Shown: positions 46,630 through 57,625 of the stretch, piece by piece
Position numbering within the stretch: the first letter of the stretch is position 1
Layout of the letters: each line of letters opens with the position of its first letter
Source: Cacajao melanocephalus
Lineage: Eukaryota > Chordata > Mammalia > Primates > Pitheciidae
Direction: 5' to 3'
Length of the DNA: 64,000 nt
Assembly (NCBI GenBank): GCA_963573385.1
Contig: CAUYLG010038249.1
Location: 32,730-96,729 of the forward strand
Program-made: the position numbers and the translations under genes
Notes under the pieces: generated by a model
Told to the model about the DNA's origin: nothing
Database searches by the model: none
Seen by the model: the letters and a program-made list of their open reading frames with translations, nothing else

Positions 46630-47189
46630 TCTATAGCCAAACTTAATAGGCCCCAGCAAATCCTTGAACCAAAGAGCACTGGCTCAGTGCAGGTAAAGAT
46701 GTCTCAAAGAAAAACCCTTCACTGTTGTTTCAGCTAAAACTTTAAAACACATTAAAAAAAAAAAAGTTGTTAAGACTTAACCCAACCACACTGGTAAACA
46801 GAACTGAAAATCAGAATCACCTTTTTAATAAGCCACATTACCTCCTAGAACTTTCTCCTGCCTGTCAGGAAACTTGGTTGCAGCCCTGGCTCAGCTAAAT
46901 GATGTATGTATCTCTTCCATCCAAGCAAATGCTCATTTTATCCCAAATTTGGTGCACGAGCTTTCTGAATCAATGACATTTTTACGCATCTTTGGAGATT
47001 TCTACAAAACAGTATCAGAGTCTTGCTGTACAAACATAGGTCTTTGTGGAGGCTGGGGGCCCTCAGGCACACAGACTTGAGTTCCTCAGCCTCCTTAACT
47101 CCCTCTCTCAGCCCTCCGCCCTTAGCCTGCTTTGCTAGCCTTCTGAGCATGATGACTCTGTGACATTTTGTGTACTTTTTTAGTTAACT
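46630..47189. other. Intronic noncoding DNA
   Basis: No supported feature; an A-run at about 46,752-46,765. Confidence 0.45.
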
Positions 47190-47310
47190 ATAATTTAAGA
47201 CTAGTGAAAACTGGGATAGTGCTTATTTCATTGTCTGCTGTATCACCAGGGCCTCAACAGTGCCTGGCGTACAGTAGATGTTTAATAAACGCTTGTCCAC
47301 TGAACACCAT
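47190..47310 (+). repeat. L2 LINE 3' end
   Basis: ACTGGGATAGTGCTTATTTCATTGTCTGCTGTATCACCAGGGCCTCAACAGTGCCTGGCGTACAGTAGATGTTTAATAAACGCTTG, the classic L2 3' end. Confidence 0.85.
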
Positions 47311-47504
47311 GTAACCATCATCAGCCTAGAAACACGACTCTGAATGCAATAAACAGATCCACCTCTATGTTGTACGGCGATTCAGCACTCCAGGTATTTA
47401 TCAAGCCCATGCAATATTGGGGACATATTTACATTTTTTAAAATGTGTTTCTTGTTTATCTGATATTCAAATTTAACTGTGTATCCTATATTTTATCTGG
47501 TAGC

Positions 47505-47705
47505 CTCATAGGAGGTTGACACTTTCATCAGGCCTATTTCATAGACGAGGAAACTAAAGCAAAGATGGGCTAAATGTTTTTACACAAATTCAGAAGTTAG
47601 AGGGAATCTTGCTGTCTTTTGGATTAATTGCTTAAAACGAGGAAACAGAGGCCTGTATGAGAAAGTAACTTGCTGTTTAGTGACACAGCTGAGAAGAGAA
47701 ATAAG
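47505..47705 (-). repeat. MIR SINE fragments (two pieces)
   Basis: ATTTCATAGACGAGGAAACTAAAGCAAAG at about 47,530 and AACGAGGAAACAGAGGCCTGTATGAGAAAGTAACTTGCTG at about 47,635 each match the antisense MIR core. They are probably two overlapping insertions or a local duplication. Confidence 0.6.
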
Positions 47706-47759
47706 AACAGAGAGAACAGCGTCTCCTCTCCCCAGTTATCCCTTCAGGATCCTGATCAT

Positions 47760-47870
47760 TCAGTCACGGAACAAATATGTACTAAGAACGTACTGTGTGG
47801 CAGGTGCTAAACTATACTCTAAGACACAGCCAAACCAGGCAGAGACCCTACCTGAAGGAGCAGATAGGGC
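47760..47870 (-). repeat. L2 LINE 3' fragment
   Basis: Antisense L2 3' end: CAGTCACGGAACAAATATGTACTAAGAACGTACTGTGTGGCAGGTGCTAAACTATACTC, then GCAGAGACCCTACCTGAAGGAGC. Confidence 0.65.
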
Positions 47871-48384
47871 CATGGGCTCTCTGTCCTCCCACAAGTCAGA
47901 GGCAGAGCGTGCAGAGGAGCAAATCTCACCAAGTCAGATCGCCTCTCTGCATATCCAAACCCAGACGGAAGATCAGATTAGAGCGGAAATCCAAGAGAGC
48001 CACACAGCAGACACCCACCAGCTACAGAGCACTGATTTGCTTATAGTTTTTAGCCTTATTCTCAAGAAGGTGGACCAGAGGCTGGGGTGTGAGCCTTTGT
48101 CACCCAGCAATTGAGTGCGAACTTTCCATCATAGCACTTCTCTCTGCTTTGCCACCCCATCGTCCTCATACACATGATTGGTTTTTGAGGGGAGAGATGC
48201 TACTTCTTGAGGTTAAGGAAGTGAGATTTCACTAAACGTCGGTGATTCTGGTTCCTTCCAAGCCTAGAAGTATCTTTGCAAAAGTCACTTGAAAAAAAAA
48301 TGTAACTAACAAATATTCAAGAAGTGTTCAGAGTGTCCAGAAATTTTTTTAGACCTGCAAATGAAAATAATAATGAATTACTAT
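47871..48384. other. Intronic noncoding DNA
   Basis: No supported feature. Confidence 0.4.
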
Positions 48385-48540
48385 TTCTCACTTATAAAAC
48401 TGTCAAAGTATTCTTCTGCTAACACTCACTGTGAACAAGATTCCCAGGAGAGAAGCGTTCGAATACACCGACTGTAGTTGAGTAGATCAGAACAGCCTCT
48501 CTGGAAAGCAACTTAGAAACATGCATGATACTGTTTACCT
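48385..48540 (+). repeat. Ancient L1 (L1M/HAL1-like) fragment
   Basis: CTATTTCTCACTTATAAAACTGTCAAAGTATTC, then CAGAACAGCCTCTCTGGAAAGCAACTTAG, matching the old-L1 order 'TTCTCACCTATTAGATTGGCAAA...ACCTCTATGGAGGGCAATTTGG'. Confidence 0.5.
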
Positions 48541-49021
48541 TCCTCTGTGGAAGAGTTGAAGTGTGCACCTGGCTATGGGAACATGTGGTTCATTTGCAAA
48601 TAAGACCTTCATACCCACTCCTTAAAACCTGTTCCTTTCACCATCTTCCCCTTCTCGGTAAACGGCCTTTCATGTGTTCAGCCAAACACCCAGGACTAAT
48701 CCTTGACCCTTCTCTTTCCCTCAATTCCCACATTCAATCAGCCAGCAATTGTTGTCAGCCCCACCGTCAAAATACACCCAACATCTGACCATTTCTGTCT
48801 CTAGGCAGTGGCCCACTGTTGATGGCTGAGCTGAGATCAGAAAACAGGTCTTCTGAGTTCCAGGTCAACACTTTCTCTGCCACACCTAAAGCCTACTCGA
48901 TTTCCATGGACTATTTAAAATGCATCTCCCAACCCCACTCAGCCACTCCCTACGACTGGCCCCAGGAAAATCGTTTGCCTACTTCTTGGCCCCCCTTTAA
49001 TGCATTTTAGGTAATATCTAA
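48541..49021. other. Intronic noncoding DNA
   Basis: No supported feature. Confidence 0.4.
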
Positions 49022-49440
49022 ATTTATTCATTGATTCATTCAAGAAATACTTATTGAGCACCTACTATGTGCAAGGCAGGATGCCCCATAGTGCACAAAA
49101 CCAAGCCTAAAGTCTGTCCTCACCATGGCGGCAGAAAATAATCACACAAAGAAAATGTGTAATCGCAACAGTGACACAATCTATGTTATGAGCTAAACGT
49201 GCAAGAGGAGGATTAAAAAAAAACCCTCTAAATAGAAGGGTCTGACTTTTGGAAGGTTCTTTGAGGGAATTCTGCTTGAGTGGAGTTCTGAAGGATTAGT
49301 AATTAGGTAGGAGGGAGGGGAGAACTCTAAAGCATGAGCAAGGGCCTGGGGCAGGAGGAAGCGTTGCAAATGTGTGGAACATCTGGAGAAAGCCAGTGTG
49401 AGAGGAGAGCAGAGGGCCAAGGGAAGAAAGCATGCGGTCA
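49022..49440 (-). repeat. L2 LINE fragment
   Basis: Antisense L2: TTATTCATTGATTCATTCAAGAAATACTTATTGAGCACCTACTATGTGCAAGGCAGG, then CTGAAGGATTAGTAATTAGG and AGCATGAGCAAGGGCCTGGGGCAGG, AAGCCAGTGTGAG. Confidence 0.8.
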
Positions 49441-49479
49441 GTGATGCTCAGGAGAGGAGCACCATATGATCTGCATTGT

Positions 49480-49740
49480 CATTTATCACTCAACAGCTAT
49501 TCTCCCCTTCTTCCTCCTTTTTAGCTAGGCTATGGCCACTTGGAAAAAAATATTTCCAGCCTCTCTTTCAGCTACCTGTACCCATGTGACTAAATTCTGC
49601 ACAGAAGGATGCAAGTAGAAGTGCTGTGTGCAATTTCTCCTTCCTGTGGTCTGAGATTTGATTGCAATGGCTGGAGCCCAAGCAACCTTCTTGGACGGTG
49701 AAGTGAAAACCGCATATTAAGGATGACAGAGCAGATAACT
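49480..49740. repeat. Probable old LTR-like repeat, family uncertain
   Basis: The series 'AGCTAGGCTATGGCCAC...CCCATGTGACTAAATTCTGCACAGAAGGATGCAAGTAGAAGTGCTGTGTGCAATTTC...GCAACCTTCTTGGACGGTGAAG' is a familiar interspersed text, but I cannot place it in a family. Confidence 0.4.
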
Positions 49741-50944
49741 CAAGTAGTCTGAGTCCCCCATCGCTTTAAGGAGTTGCTGCGCCAATCCTGGCTGGTTGAA
49801 CTGCAGACTCTTCACATAGAAAATAAAAAACTTATCTATTCAAACCCCTATTAACTTGGGATTTCTGTCACTCATAGCCAAATCAAATCTTGATGTGCAT
49901 GGCCTTGTCAGACTTGTTAAGAGGTTTTGCCTTTATCCCAAGAGCAATGTGACGCTTTGAAAAGGTATTAAGCTTCAATGTGCACATGCATGTATGTGTC
50001 ATGATCAATTTTGTATTTTGAAGTTTACCTGTCTGCTGGCGGCAGGGTGGAGGGATAGGTTGGGAGGACTGGGGTAGACAGAGTGGAAGCAATAGAACAA
50101 GAGGCTGCAGCTGCAAGTGAGAAATGAGAAAATGACAGTGACTTTTGCTAGGGTTGTGGCTCTGGCGATGCAAATAAGTAGATTCTAGAGACAGCTGGGA
50201 TGTGGAAACAACAGCACTTATTATTGTTAGGGATATGGAGGGGTGCAGGGAAAGAAGGCCTAGAGAAATGGGTCCCCCTACCTGGCTGCTGCTTCAGTGC
50301 AAGGTTCCAGAAGGGGGAATTTTTCCCTTTCTTGTTCTCTGGAATCTGGGTGGCCCCTTCCCAGCCCACACCCAACCCTCCAAAATAGCTCAGCTCTGAC
50401 ATACCTCACCAGAGGCAGCCCTCAGAAATATTTTCCCAGGAACCTGGAGGGAGGAGAAAGTCTGTAGCCTTGGGGGACTGACAGAGAAGAGATCTGGAAA
50501 GAGGAACAGACCTGTCTGCAGGAGAAGCAACATCTCCCAGCACTGCAACCAGGCCATTGCCTTTGATGGTTCAGACTTGGCTGAGTTGCTGCCTGCTCTC
50601 TTCAGAGCCACTGGCACACAAAAGGGAGGGCTGAGTGTCGGATGAACTCAGCCCAATAATATTCACTTCTTTTATTTTCCAGGAACGTCATGAGACCTAG
50701 AGGGCAATCTTCTGGTTTTAAGACCTGGTGAGTCAAGTCTACAAATACCTCTGACTCAATCTGATCCGAAGTTCTCACCAGGCATCTCCTAGGAACGTGG
50801 CTCAGCAGGAGAGCTGGAATTGACCAGCCCTCTGCAGGGAACAGGAGGGTTGGTTTCTCTGCGTTAGGTTTTAGGGAGGGAGGGGGTGAGAAGAGCTGGC
50901 TGCAGTGGAAATGATAGGATTCTTGACTTGACACTGACCATGTT
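49741..50944. other. Intronic noncoding DNA
   Basis: No supported gene or repeat. Confidence 0.4.
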
Positions 50945-51130
50945 CACAGTAAGAGCTGACATTTATTGGGTACTCTCTAACTCTAAGCCATGTGTTATCT
51001 CTTCTAATCTTCACAGAAAACTACAAGTGGTTTCTGTTATCAATTCCATCTTACCATTGAGGAAACTGAGGCTTGGCTATGTCAGGAACCCTGGTCACTG
51101 GCACAGAGCTGCGACATGAACCAAGGTAGC
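50945..51130 (-). repeat. MIR SINE
   Basis: Antisense MIR: GAGCTGACATTTATTGGGTACTCTCTAACTCTAAGCCATGTG, then CCATCTTACCATTGAGGAAACTGAGGCTTGGC and CACTGGCACAGAGC. Confidence 0.85.
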
Positions 51131-51254
51131 CGATGCCAAAGGCTATTCCTTGTAAGTGAGGGCATGTGCTTTGCAGAGTTTTTGCAGGCATGGTAGGAGG
51201 ACTGAGGAGAGATAGCATTTGTGGAGGGTCTGATACACTCCAGGCCAGTTATAT

Positions 51255-51398
51255 GCCACCTTGACTGCACATTAAAATCACCTAGGGAGTTTTATAAGCA
51301 CCATCCGTGCCCCCGACCAATTAAATCGCATCTCTAGGAGTCATACCCAGGCATTCTAGGTTTTAAAAGCTCTCCAGGTGATTCTAATACGCAAAAAG
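51255..51398 (+). repeat. MER5A-type hAT-Charlie element
   Basis: CACCTTGACTGCACATTAAAATCACCTAGGGAGTTTTATAAGC, then CCGACCAATTAAATCGCATCTCTAGGAGTCATACCCAGGCATTCTAGGTTTTAAAAGCTCTCCAGGTGATTCTAATACGC. Confidence 0.88.
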
Positions 51399-52224
51399 AA
51401 TTGCTCAATAAAAGCAAGTTTCATAGGTTTGTGTTTTTTTTTTCATTTAATGACCCCGTATTCATTTGTAAATGGGGAAGCTGCAGCTCACAGAATTTGG
51501 ATGGCTTGGACGAACCCCATGGCTGATAAGATTCACATTTTAATCTGTATCTGGCTGATTCCAACACCTGTGTTTGTTCAGTTCATTTCATTCTCTCTCA
51601 TATTTGGGCATATTCTATTTTGAAAGCATGTGATTTTTGAAACATAAATTTATTTTGCAATTTTCATTTCGTTTTCTTCAAGTCCAAGTGCTGTTTAGGT
51701 CAGCTGCCTGAGAGTAGCAATGCAGCCTATAGCTGCTGAGTGGGGTGGGTTTGTCCAGGGGTAGCTTAAACCATGACCTTGGCTTCATCCAGGCTCTGCT
51801 GCAACCAACAGGCTGGAACCTCCAAAGAGATGTCCAGAAGCCCTGGCTGGGATGTGCCTGCTGACTCTCCCAGGCAGAATACCACCCATCTACTGTAGCC
51901 TCAACCCCTGAGGGGCCCCCATCTGAGGATGAGAAGGTCCTGCCCTGAAGAACCCCCTAGTCTCTGTTTCCAGCAGTGTTAGCGACTTCCCAAGGAGTGG
52001 CATTAGAAAAGTCATCACCTATTCACTTCTGTATAGATCATTCAGAGCCTAATTTTCTGGTGGCCGAGGGTTGAGCTCATCAGAAACAGCCTTCATCGTC
52101 AACTGAGTTAATCAAGCTAAGCCAGGAGAAGGGAGAAGGGCAGCCATCCAGACAGATTCAAGCCGCCAAGCAGTGCTTCTGCTCAAAGACTACCCTTAAA
52201 GAAGGGGCGAGAAAGAAGTGAGAG
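51399..52224. other. Intronic noncoding DNA
   Basis: No supported feature. Confidence 0.4.
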
Positions 52225-52700
52225 CAGATACCTGTACACCCATGTTCATGGCAACATTATCACTAGAGTCAAAAGGTGGAGGCAACCCAAGTGTCCATCG
52301 ATGAATGAAAGAATAAACACAATGTGGCACGAGCATACAATGGAATATTGTTCAGCTTCAGAAAGGAAGGAAATTTTGATATATGCTACAACATGGATAA
52401 ACTTGGAGACCTATGCTAAGTGAAATAAGCCAGCCACAAAAGCCAGTCCGCAAGATATCGTATGATTTCCTTTGTATGATGTTCCTGGAGTGATCAAATT
52501 CATAGAGACAGAAAGTAAAATGATGAGGAGATCATGCTTAAAAGATACAGAGCTTCTGTTAGGGAGGATGAAGTTCTGGAGAAGGATATGGTGATTGCTC
52601 AACAGTGTGAATGTACTTAATGGCACAGAACTGTATACTTAACAATGGTTAAAATAGTAAATTTCACGTTCTGTATACTTTACCACAATCAAAAGGTAGG
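52225..52700 (+). mobile_element. Old L1 (L1M type) 3' end
   Basis: CACCCATGTTCATGGCAACATTATCACTAGAGTC, then AATGGAATATTGTTCAGCTTC, AAGTGAAATAAGCCAGCCACAAAAG, GGTGATTGCTCAACAGTGTGAATGTACTTAATG and GTTAAAATAGTAAATTTCACGTT...TTTACCACAATC. It ends just upstream of the coding exon region. Confidence 0.88.
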
Positions 52701-52888
52701 GGAGAAGTATGACACCTCAGTTCACAATTTTTCCAAGCACTTGAAAGATCTACATATGGCATTACCATAAATGTTTATAAAATGGGAATGGGAAGAGCTG
52801 ATAAAATAAATTGCTGTTGAGAACATAATACATCAGGTAGGTATGGGTGCAGCACTCCAGGCAGCCCCTGAGAATGAGGATTACTTAC

Positions 52889-52986
52889 CCCGTCCTGGAC
52901 CCGAACTAAACATTAATGCCTCCTCAAAGATGTCTGGTTTTTCAGTCATCAGGGTATCCAATTCTACTGAAATGGCTTTGTTGAGA
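52889..52986 (-). CDS. Internal coding exon of the unrecognised minus-strand gene
   Basis: The minus-strand donor is CCAGGACGGG|GTAAGTAA at 52,889/52,888, essentially consensus. The exon ends one base into a codon (G). The next exon opens with AT, giving GAT (Asp) in the frame that is open through the terminal exon. This phase agreement is the main evidence that the two belong together. My preferred acceptor is TTTCTGCCAACCTGCGTCCACACAG, so the exon starts at 52,986 and has 98 bases, phase 2 in and phase 1 out. It encodes about 32 residues, including SLNKAISVELDTLM and TEKPDIFEEAL, which look like genuine charged/helical protein. The frame stays open to about 53,112. Other AGs further out (for example after AAAATGTCAG or ATCTAAAAG) give the same phase, so the 5' edge could be longer. 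I recognise no family. Confidence 0.6.
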
Positions 52987-53099
52987 CTGTGTGGACGCAG
53001 GTTGGCAGAAAGTAAAGTCCAGAGCCTGACATTTTCAGAACCACTTTTAGATTCATCGTCATTATAAGCAAAGTGTTGCAACTTCCAAGCAGTGCACAC

Positions 53100-53494
53100 C
53101 CAAGCAGCTGTCTCGCGTCATTCATTCCCACTGGCAACACTGGCCAGCGTTTGGGTCAAGAGCCCCATGGTTCTGACGCAGACTTCCAGACACCTCACTG
53201 CTTTATTGCTTACCCTGCTCCAACTATTCCTTGAAGGCACCAGGCACATTCCCACCTCAGTGCCCTTCCACTTGCTGTTCCGGCTGCCTGAAATGCCCCT
53301 CCCTCAGTTATCTGCATGCTGTCTCCATCATCTCCTTTAGCCTTCACTAAAAATCACCTTCTCAAGTGTGCTCTTCTGGCCACCCTACTTAAAAGTGCCA
53401 CCCCAACTCTACCAGGTCCTCTTCCTGTCGCCCTTGCTCTGAATGCAGATGCTATCACTGTCCCACTCATATCCACAGGGCATATGCCAGTGGA
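53100..53494. other. Intronic noncoding DNA
   Basis: No supported feature. Short ORFs on both strands have no support. Confidence 0.4.
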
Positions 53495-54090
<596 letters not shown>

Positions 54091-54859
54091 GCAAGAAGAC
54101 CAAGTGTAAAAGGAACATCTTGAACATTGATGAGTTCAAATGACATTACAGCAGAAGGGAATGTAAGAGTGACATCCCACCAGCCGGTACTATAAGCAAA
54201 TCTTTTTTTCAAGGAGTAGATTGAATTTCAGCGAAAGGAAACTTTCCCGCCACCCTTTATGACGATCCTGTGAACGTTGACTCCTTTCCTCATTCAAGTT
54301 GGCCACCCTTGGTCTTTCATGCATCACCATTCAATAAAAGCAAGCGTGGGTTTTATGGGATTGTTTGGAGAGCCCCGAGCCAAAGTTTTCTACTCACTTA
54401 GGCCAGGCTGCTCTGCCAATTCCTAAATTGGCTGTTTTTTATGTATAGGGTGTGAAAGATATCTCTATGCATCTCTAGGAACACACCCATTTGGAAGGAG
54501 ACATTTGTGACTATACATAATATCTTTATGCGCTTTTTGAAGGAATGTTTATACAACCAGCATATTCTTTGGCATGAATATTTTTGTAGAATGGAGAAAG
54601 GGAGAGACAGCATGAGAAAGCTATTCCTACACCATAACTGCCTTTGGCTCACGAAGCGAAAAGCAAAATAGATTAAGTTCCTCAGCAGTGCCTCCAGGGC
54701 TGAACAGCTCCCAAGTCAACCCACTTACTCCTTCTTCCTGGAGGATCACTCACCTTTGAACTTTATTTTCTAGACCTACCATTAAAAAAATAACAATGAT
54801 ATGGCCCAATCCAGACCCTACTGAATCCTAGGCTCCCTGCCTCCAGAGGAAGAGCTCAC
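54091..54859. other. Noncoding DNA, probably intronic
   Basis: No supported gene or repeat. Donor-like GTGAGT sequences on the minus strand at about 54,397 and 54,742 have no matching open exon. Confidence 0.4.
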
Positions 54860-54900
54860 CAAGAATCATCTCGCTTGTAAAGCTCGGGTTGCTTGAAGAA
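54860..54900 (-). other. Candidate 41-base minus-strand exon
   Basis: The minus-strand acceptor CTTTTACTACCCCACTCTTTCCATCAAG has a long uninterrupted pyrimidine tract. It is followed 41 bases later by the donor ATTCTTG|GTGAGC. The length modulo 3 and phase (2 in, 1 out) match the 52,889-52,986 exon. Read in that frame it gives a Ser-rich peptide (SSSNPSFTSEMIL) that would join the terminal exon as ...EMIL-D-SEPST. The frame is also open upstream to an ATG at about 54,934. It could be an alternative or first coding exon, or a chance pairing. Confidence 0.3.
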
Positions 54901-54933
54901 CTTGATGGAAAGAGTGGGGTAGTAAAAGATGGC

Positions 54934-57219
54934 ATTTTGGCTTTAATGAGGCCAAGAAGCCCAGAGTGGGGCCAGCTGTATAGTCTGAATGAACCCAAGA
55001 ATATTAGAAGCCGGGGTCACATAGAGCTGGGACACCACCAGGAATGTGAGGAGCAGAGACAGTCTGGCGAGGAGTGGATGGAACGACTGCAGCCCCCTGC
55101 TGCCAGTTCCCACGTGAGTCAACAGGAGGGCAGGGGGGCGGCCAGGACAGGCAGGCAGGAGAGATCCTGCTGGGTGAAAGGGCAAGCTGCGCCCAGCCAC
55201 TTGGGGTTCACTTGGGCCCTCTTCACATCATCAGGCTCCAGGACCTCTGCGGGGAGCCAAGAGTGGCAGATGTGCGCTAGCCGGGACACGCACCTCAGAG
55301 AAAAAGCCTCCTTGGTTTATTCCACTATGTCACCTCGCCAAGCCTCCAACCCTCACTGAATAACCAAGCAGTGGAACACCCCATCTGGAGAAGAGGGAGG
55401 TGATGGCTCCATTCCCCAAAGCAATAGGCAGCAAGGTTTCCCACAAGGACGTTCAGTAAGTCAGTGGCAGGGCAGGGGAACCAGGTCAGAATCCTCTAGC
55501 ACCTTCCATTTGCTTGGGGAATAAAGCAACATTGTCCAGCCCTGAATACACTTGGTGAACATCTGGGAAGAGGATAATCCTGTTTCTCTCGGCGTTCCAT
55601 GCAGCCCTGGGAACAGACCCTGGCTCTTAACAACTGATGCCTCTGGTGTCTGTTGCCACCTCTTATCACTGACCCCCCTGCACTTAGAAGCAAATGATCC
55701 CAAGAAATGGCAGGGCCATATTCAGTTCCCTAATTGTCCCATCCAGGCACTTGTATGCCCAGTCCTTTCTCTTAAGAATTCCTCTGAGACCAGAACTCCT
55801 GGGCTTGCCACTGTGTCTCTCTCAGGACATCTTTTCTAATTTGGGTCTGAGCTTTTCCTTTCCTTCATTTCATGCCATTCCTCCTAATGATAATCCTTTG
55901 TGCCAAGCTCAATTACATACAAAGCTTAAATGAGCAACCCCGACTCTAAATTTGGCCCTGTCCATTGAAGAGGGTGGGGGTGCCTTGGTCATTTGGCTTT
56001 GCTCAAAAAGATGCTACTCCCCATGGTGAACCAATGCCAAGGACAGGGGGAAGACTTTTGCAAAAATAAAAATCTAGAATGAAGAAACAGACCAGCGCTG
56101 GCAGCCCCTGGTCACTGGAGCTTCAGGCTGCTCCTGCATCTTCATCCAGGCCTGTTAGGACTCTTCGCCCCGCCACAGGCATGCAGAAGCTACAGACATG
56201 CTTTGATTTTTCCTTTTTGAAAACGTCCTCCCAAGTCGTTTTCCGTTTTAAAAACGATCCCACCCTACCTATGCTCTCCCTGCAGGGTTAGCAGTGGGTG
56301 AGGTGAGAGCATTTGCCAGGAATTTCCGGACTTCTGTGAGTTTTTCTCAAGATCTGGCCATGAGTCAATGTGATACACTGGGACACATGGTGGAGCTCAC
56401 AGTGGCCTCCCCTCTCTTCTGGAACATCAGGAGAAGCATCTCCCTGCTGAGTAACCCTGGGCAAAAATCCAGAAGGCCCCCTCCCTCTCCCTGACTCTCC
56501 CTCTGTACTATCCCCACGTTAGAGGAGATAAGGGAAATATATTTACAACAAACTTGATAGGTATAGTAATATGCTCCAGAACTACACAAAGATCCCCATT
56601 TATGCAGCTCACGTCCTTTCAAAATTAAGCTCTCTTGTATGATTCCGGTGCTTTTTATACTTTGGGCATTTGGAAAATAGGAGGAGGGGGTGATGAGGAG
56701 AAGAATGGAGAAGAAAGAAGCATTGCTCAGATTTACAATGACAAGAGAAGAACCTAACACAGCCCCTGAGAGGTCCAGGTGAACTGGGCTGACAGGTAGG
56801 TAGAACTGTCCGTGCAATTTTATTGACATTGACAACTCATCTAAAGTACTCAAAGTAGATTCATTACCATTTTATGTGAGAGTTCATAGCCAGAATTGGC
56901 TATCCTGGCCACTGGAGTCCATCCACAATCAGTTTCTTCTACTGATAGTTTAGAATTACCCCTAAGAGTTTGGGGGAGAAGCTCAGTGAAAATCAATGAT
57001 ATCCTTCCATAGATCTTTGAATTAAAACAAATGGAGTGCTACCATGAGACTGTTAAATATTTGTGAAGCCTGGCCTTAACCTGGGTCAATGGGAGCAGAT
57101 TTGGGGAAGCACTTTGCAAAATGTTAGACATGAAGAAATAGCAAGGAATTGTTGGTATCACCATCTTTGGGATGCACTAGCTTCAGCTCTTTGGGCCAAA
57201 GAAGATTAAAGTCTTTTAT
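54934..57219. other. Noncoding DNA
   Basis: No supported gene or named repeat. The 156-codon plus-strand frame at 54,889-55,359 and the 162-codon minus-strand frame at 56,365-56,853 have no coding-like composition or splice context. Confidence 0.4.
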
Positions 57220-57232
57220 AAATACAGCATAG

Positions 57233-57499
57233 ACTCACGCCTGTAATCCCAGCACTTTGAAAGCCCGAGGCGGTCTGATTACCTAAGGTCAGGAGTTCGA
57301 GACCAGCCTGACCAACACGGTGAAATCTCATCTCTACTAAAAATACAAAAAAATTAGGTGCACAGGGTGGTGAGTGCTTGTAATCCCAGCTATCAGGAGG
57401 CTGAGGCGGGAGGCAGAGGTTGCAAGCGGAGATCACACCACTGCACTCCAGTCTGAGCAACACAGCGAGACTCAGTCTCAAAAAATAAATAAATGCATA
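57233..57499 (+). mobile_element. AluS-type SINE, 5'-truncated
   Basis: Starts at ACTCACGCCTGTAATCCC (about 17 bases of the Alu start are missing) and ends AGACTCAGTCTCAAAAAATAAATAAATGC. It has a deletion in the right arm (GGCGGGAGGCAGAGG). It is flanked by AAATACAGCATAG (57,220-57,232) and AAATACATATAGCATAG (57,500-57,516), a target-site duplication with a small insertion. Confidence 0.93.
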
Positions 57500-57544
57500 A
57501 ATACATATAGCATAGGCTTCATAATGTCCTTGAGAGTTTAGAGG

Positions 57545-57625
57545 TGAATATCTTTATTCCTGTCTTTCAAATGCAGAAATTGAGGGGCGAAGACATCAAG
57601 TGAGTTGCAGGCATTGAGGAAAATA
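57545..57625 (-). repeat. Possible MIR fragment
   Basis: CTTTCAAATGCAGAAATTGAGGGGCGAAGACATCAAGTGAGTTGC fits the antisense MIR core, with weak similarity. Confidence 0.4.

Noticed and set aside
46374..46679. ORFs with repeated Phe-Leu-Pro-Ser units
   Set aside because: Translation of the GGAA/GAAA microsatellite; not a repeat protein.
54397..54742. Minus-strand GTGAGT donors near 54,397 and 54,742
   Set aside because: No open, phase-compatible exon of sensible length could be paired with either.
54889..55359. 156-codon plus-strand ORF
   Set aside because: No homologue recognised, no acceptor or donor bounding it. It starts antisense to the candidate 41-base exon.
56365..56853. 162-codon minus-strand ORF
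   Set aside because: Mixed hydrophobic composition without domain signature and no splice sites at its ends.
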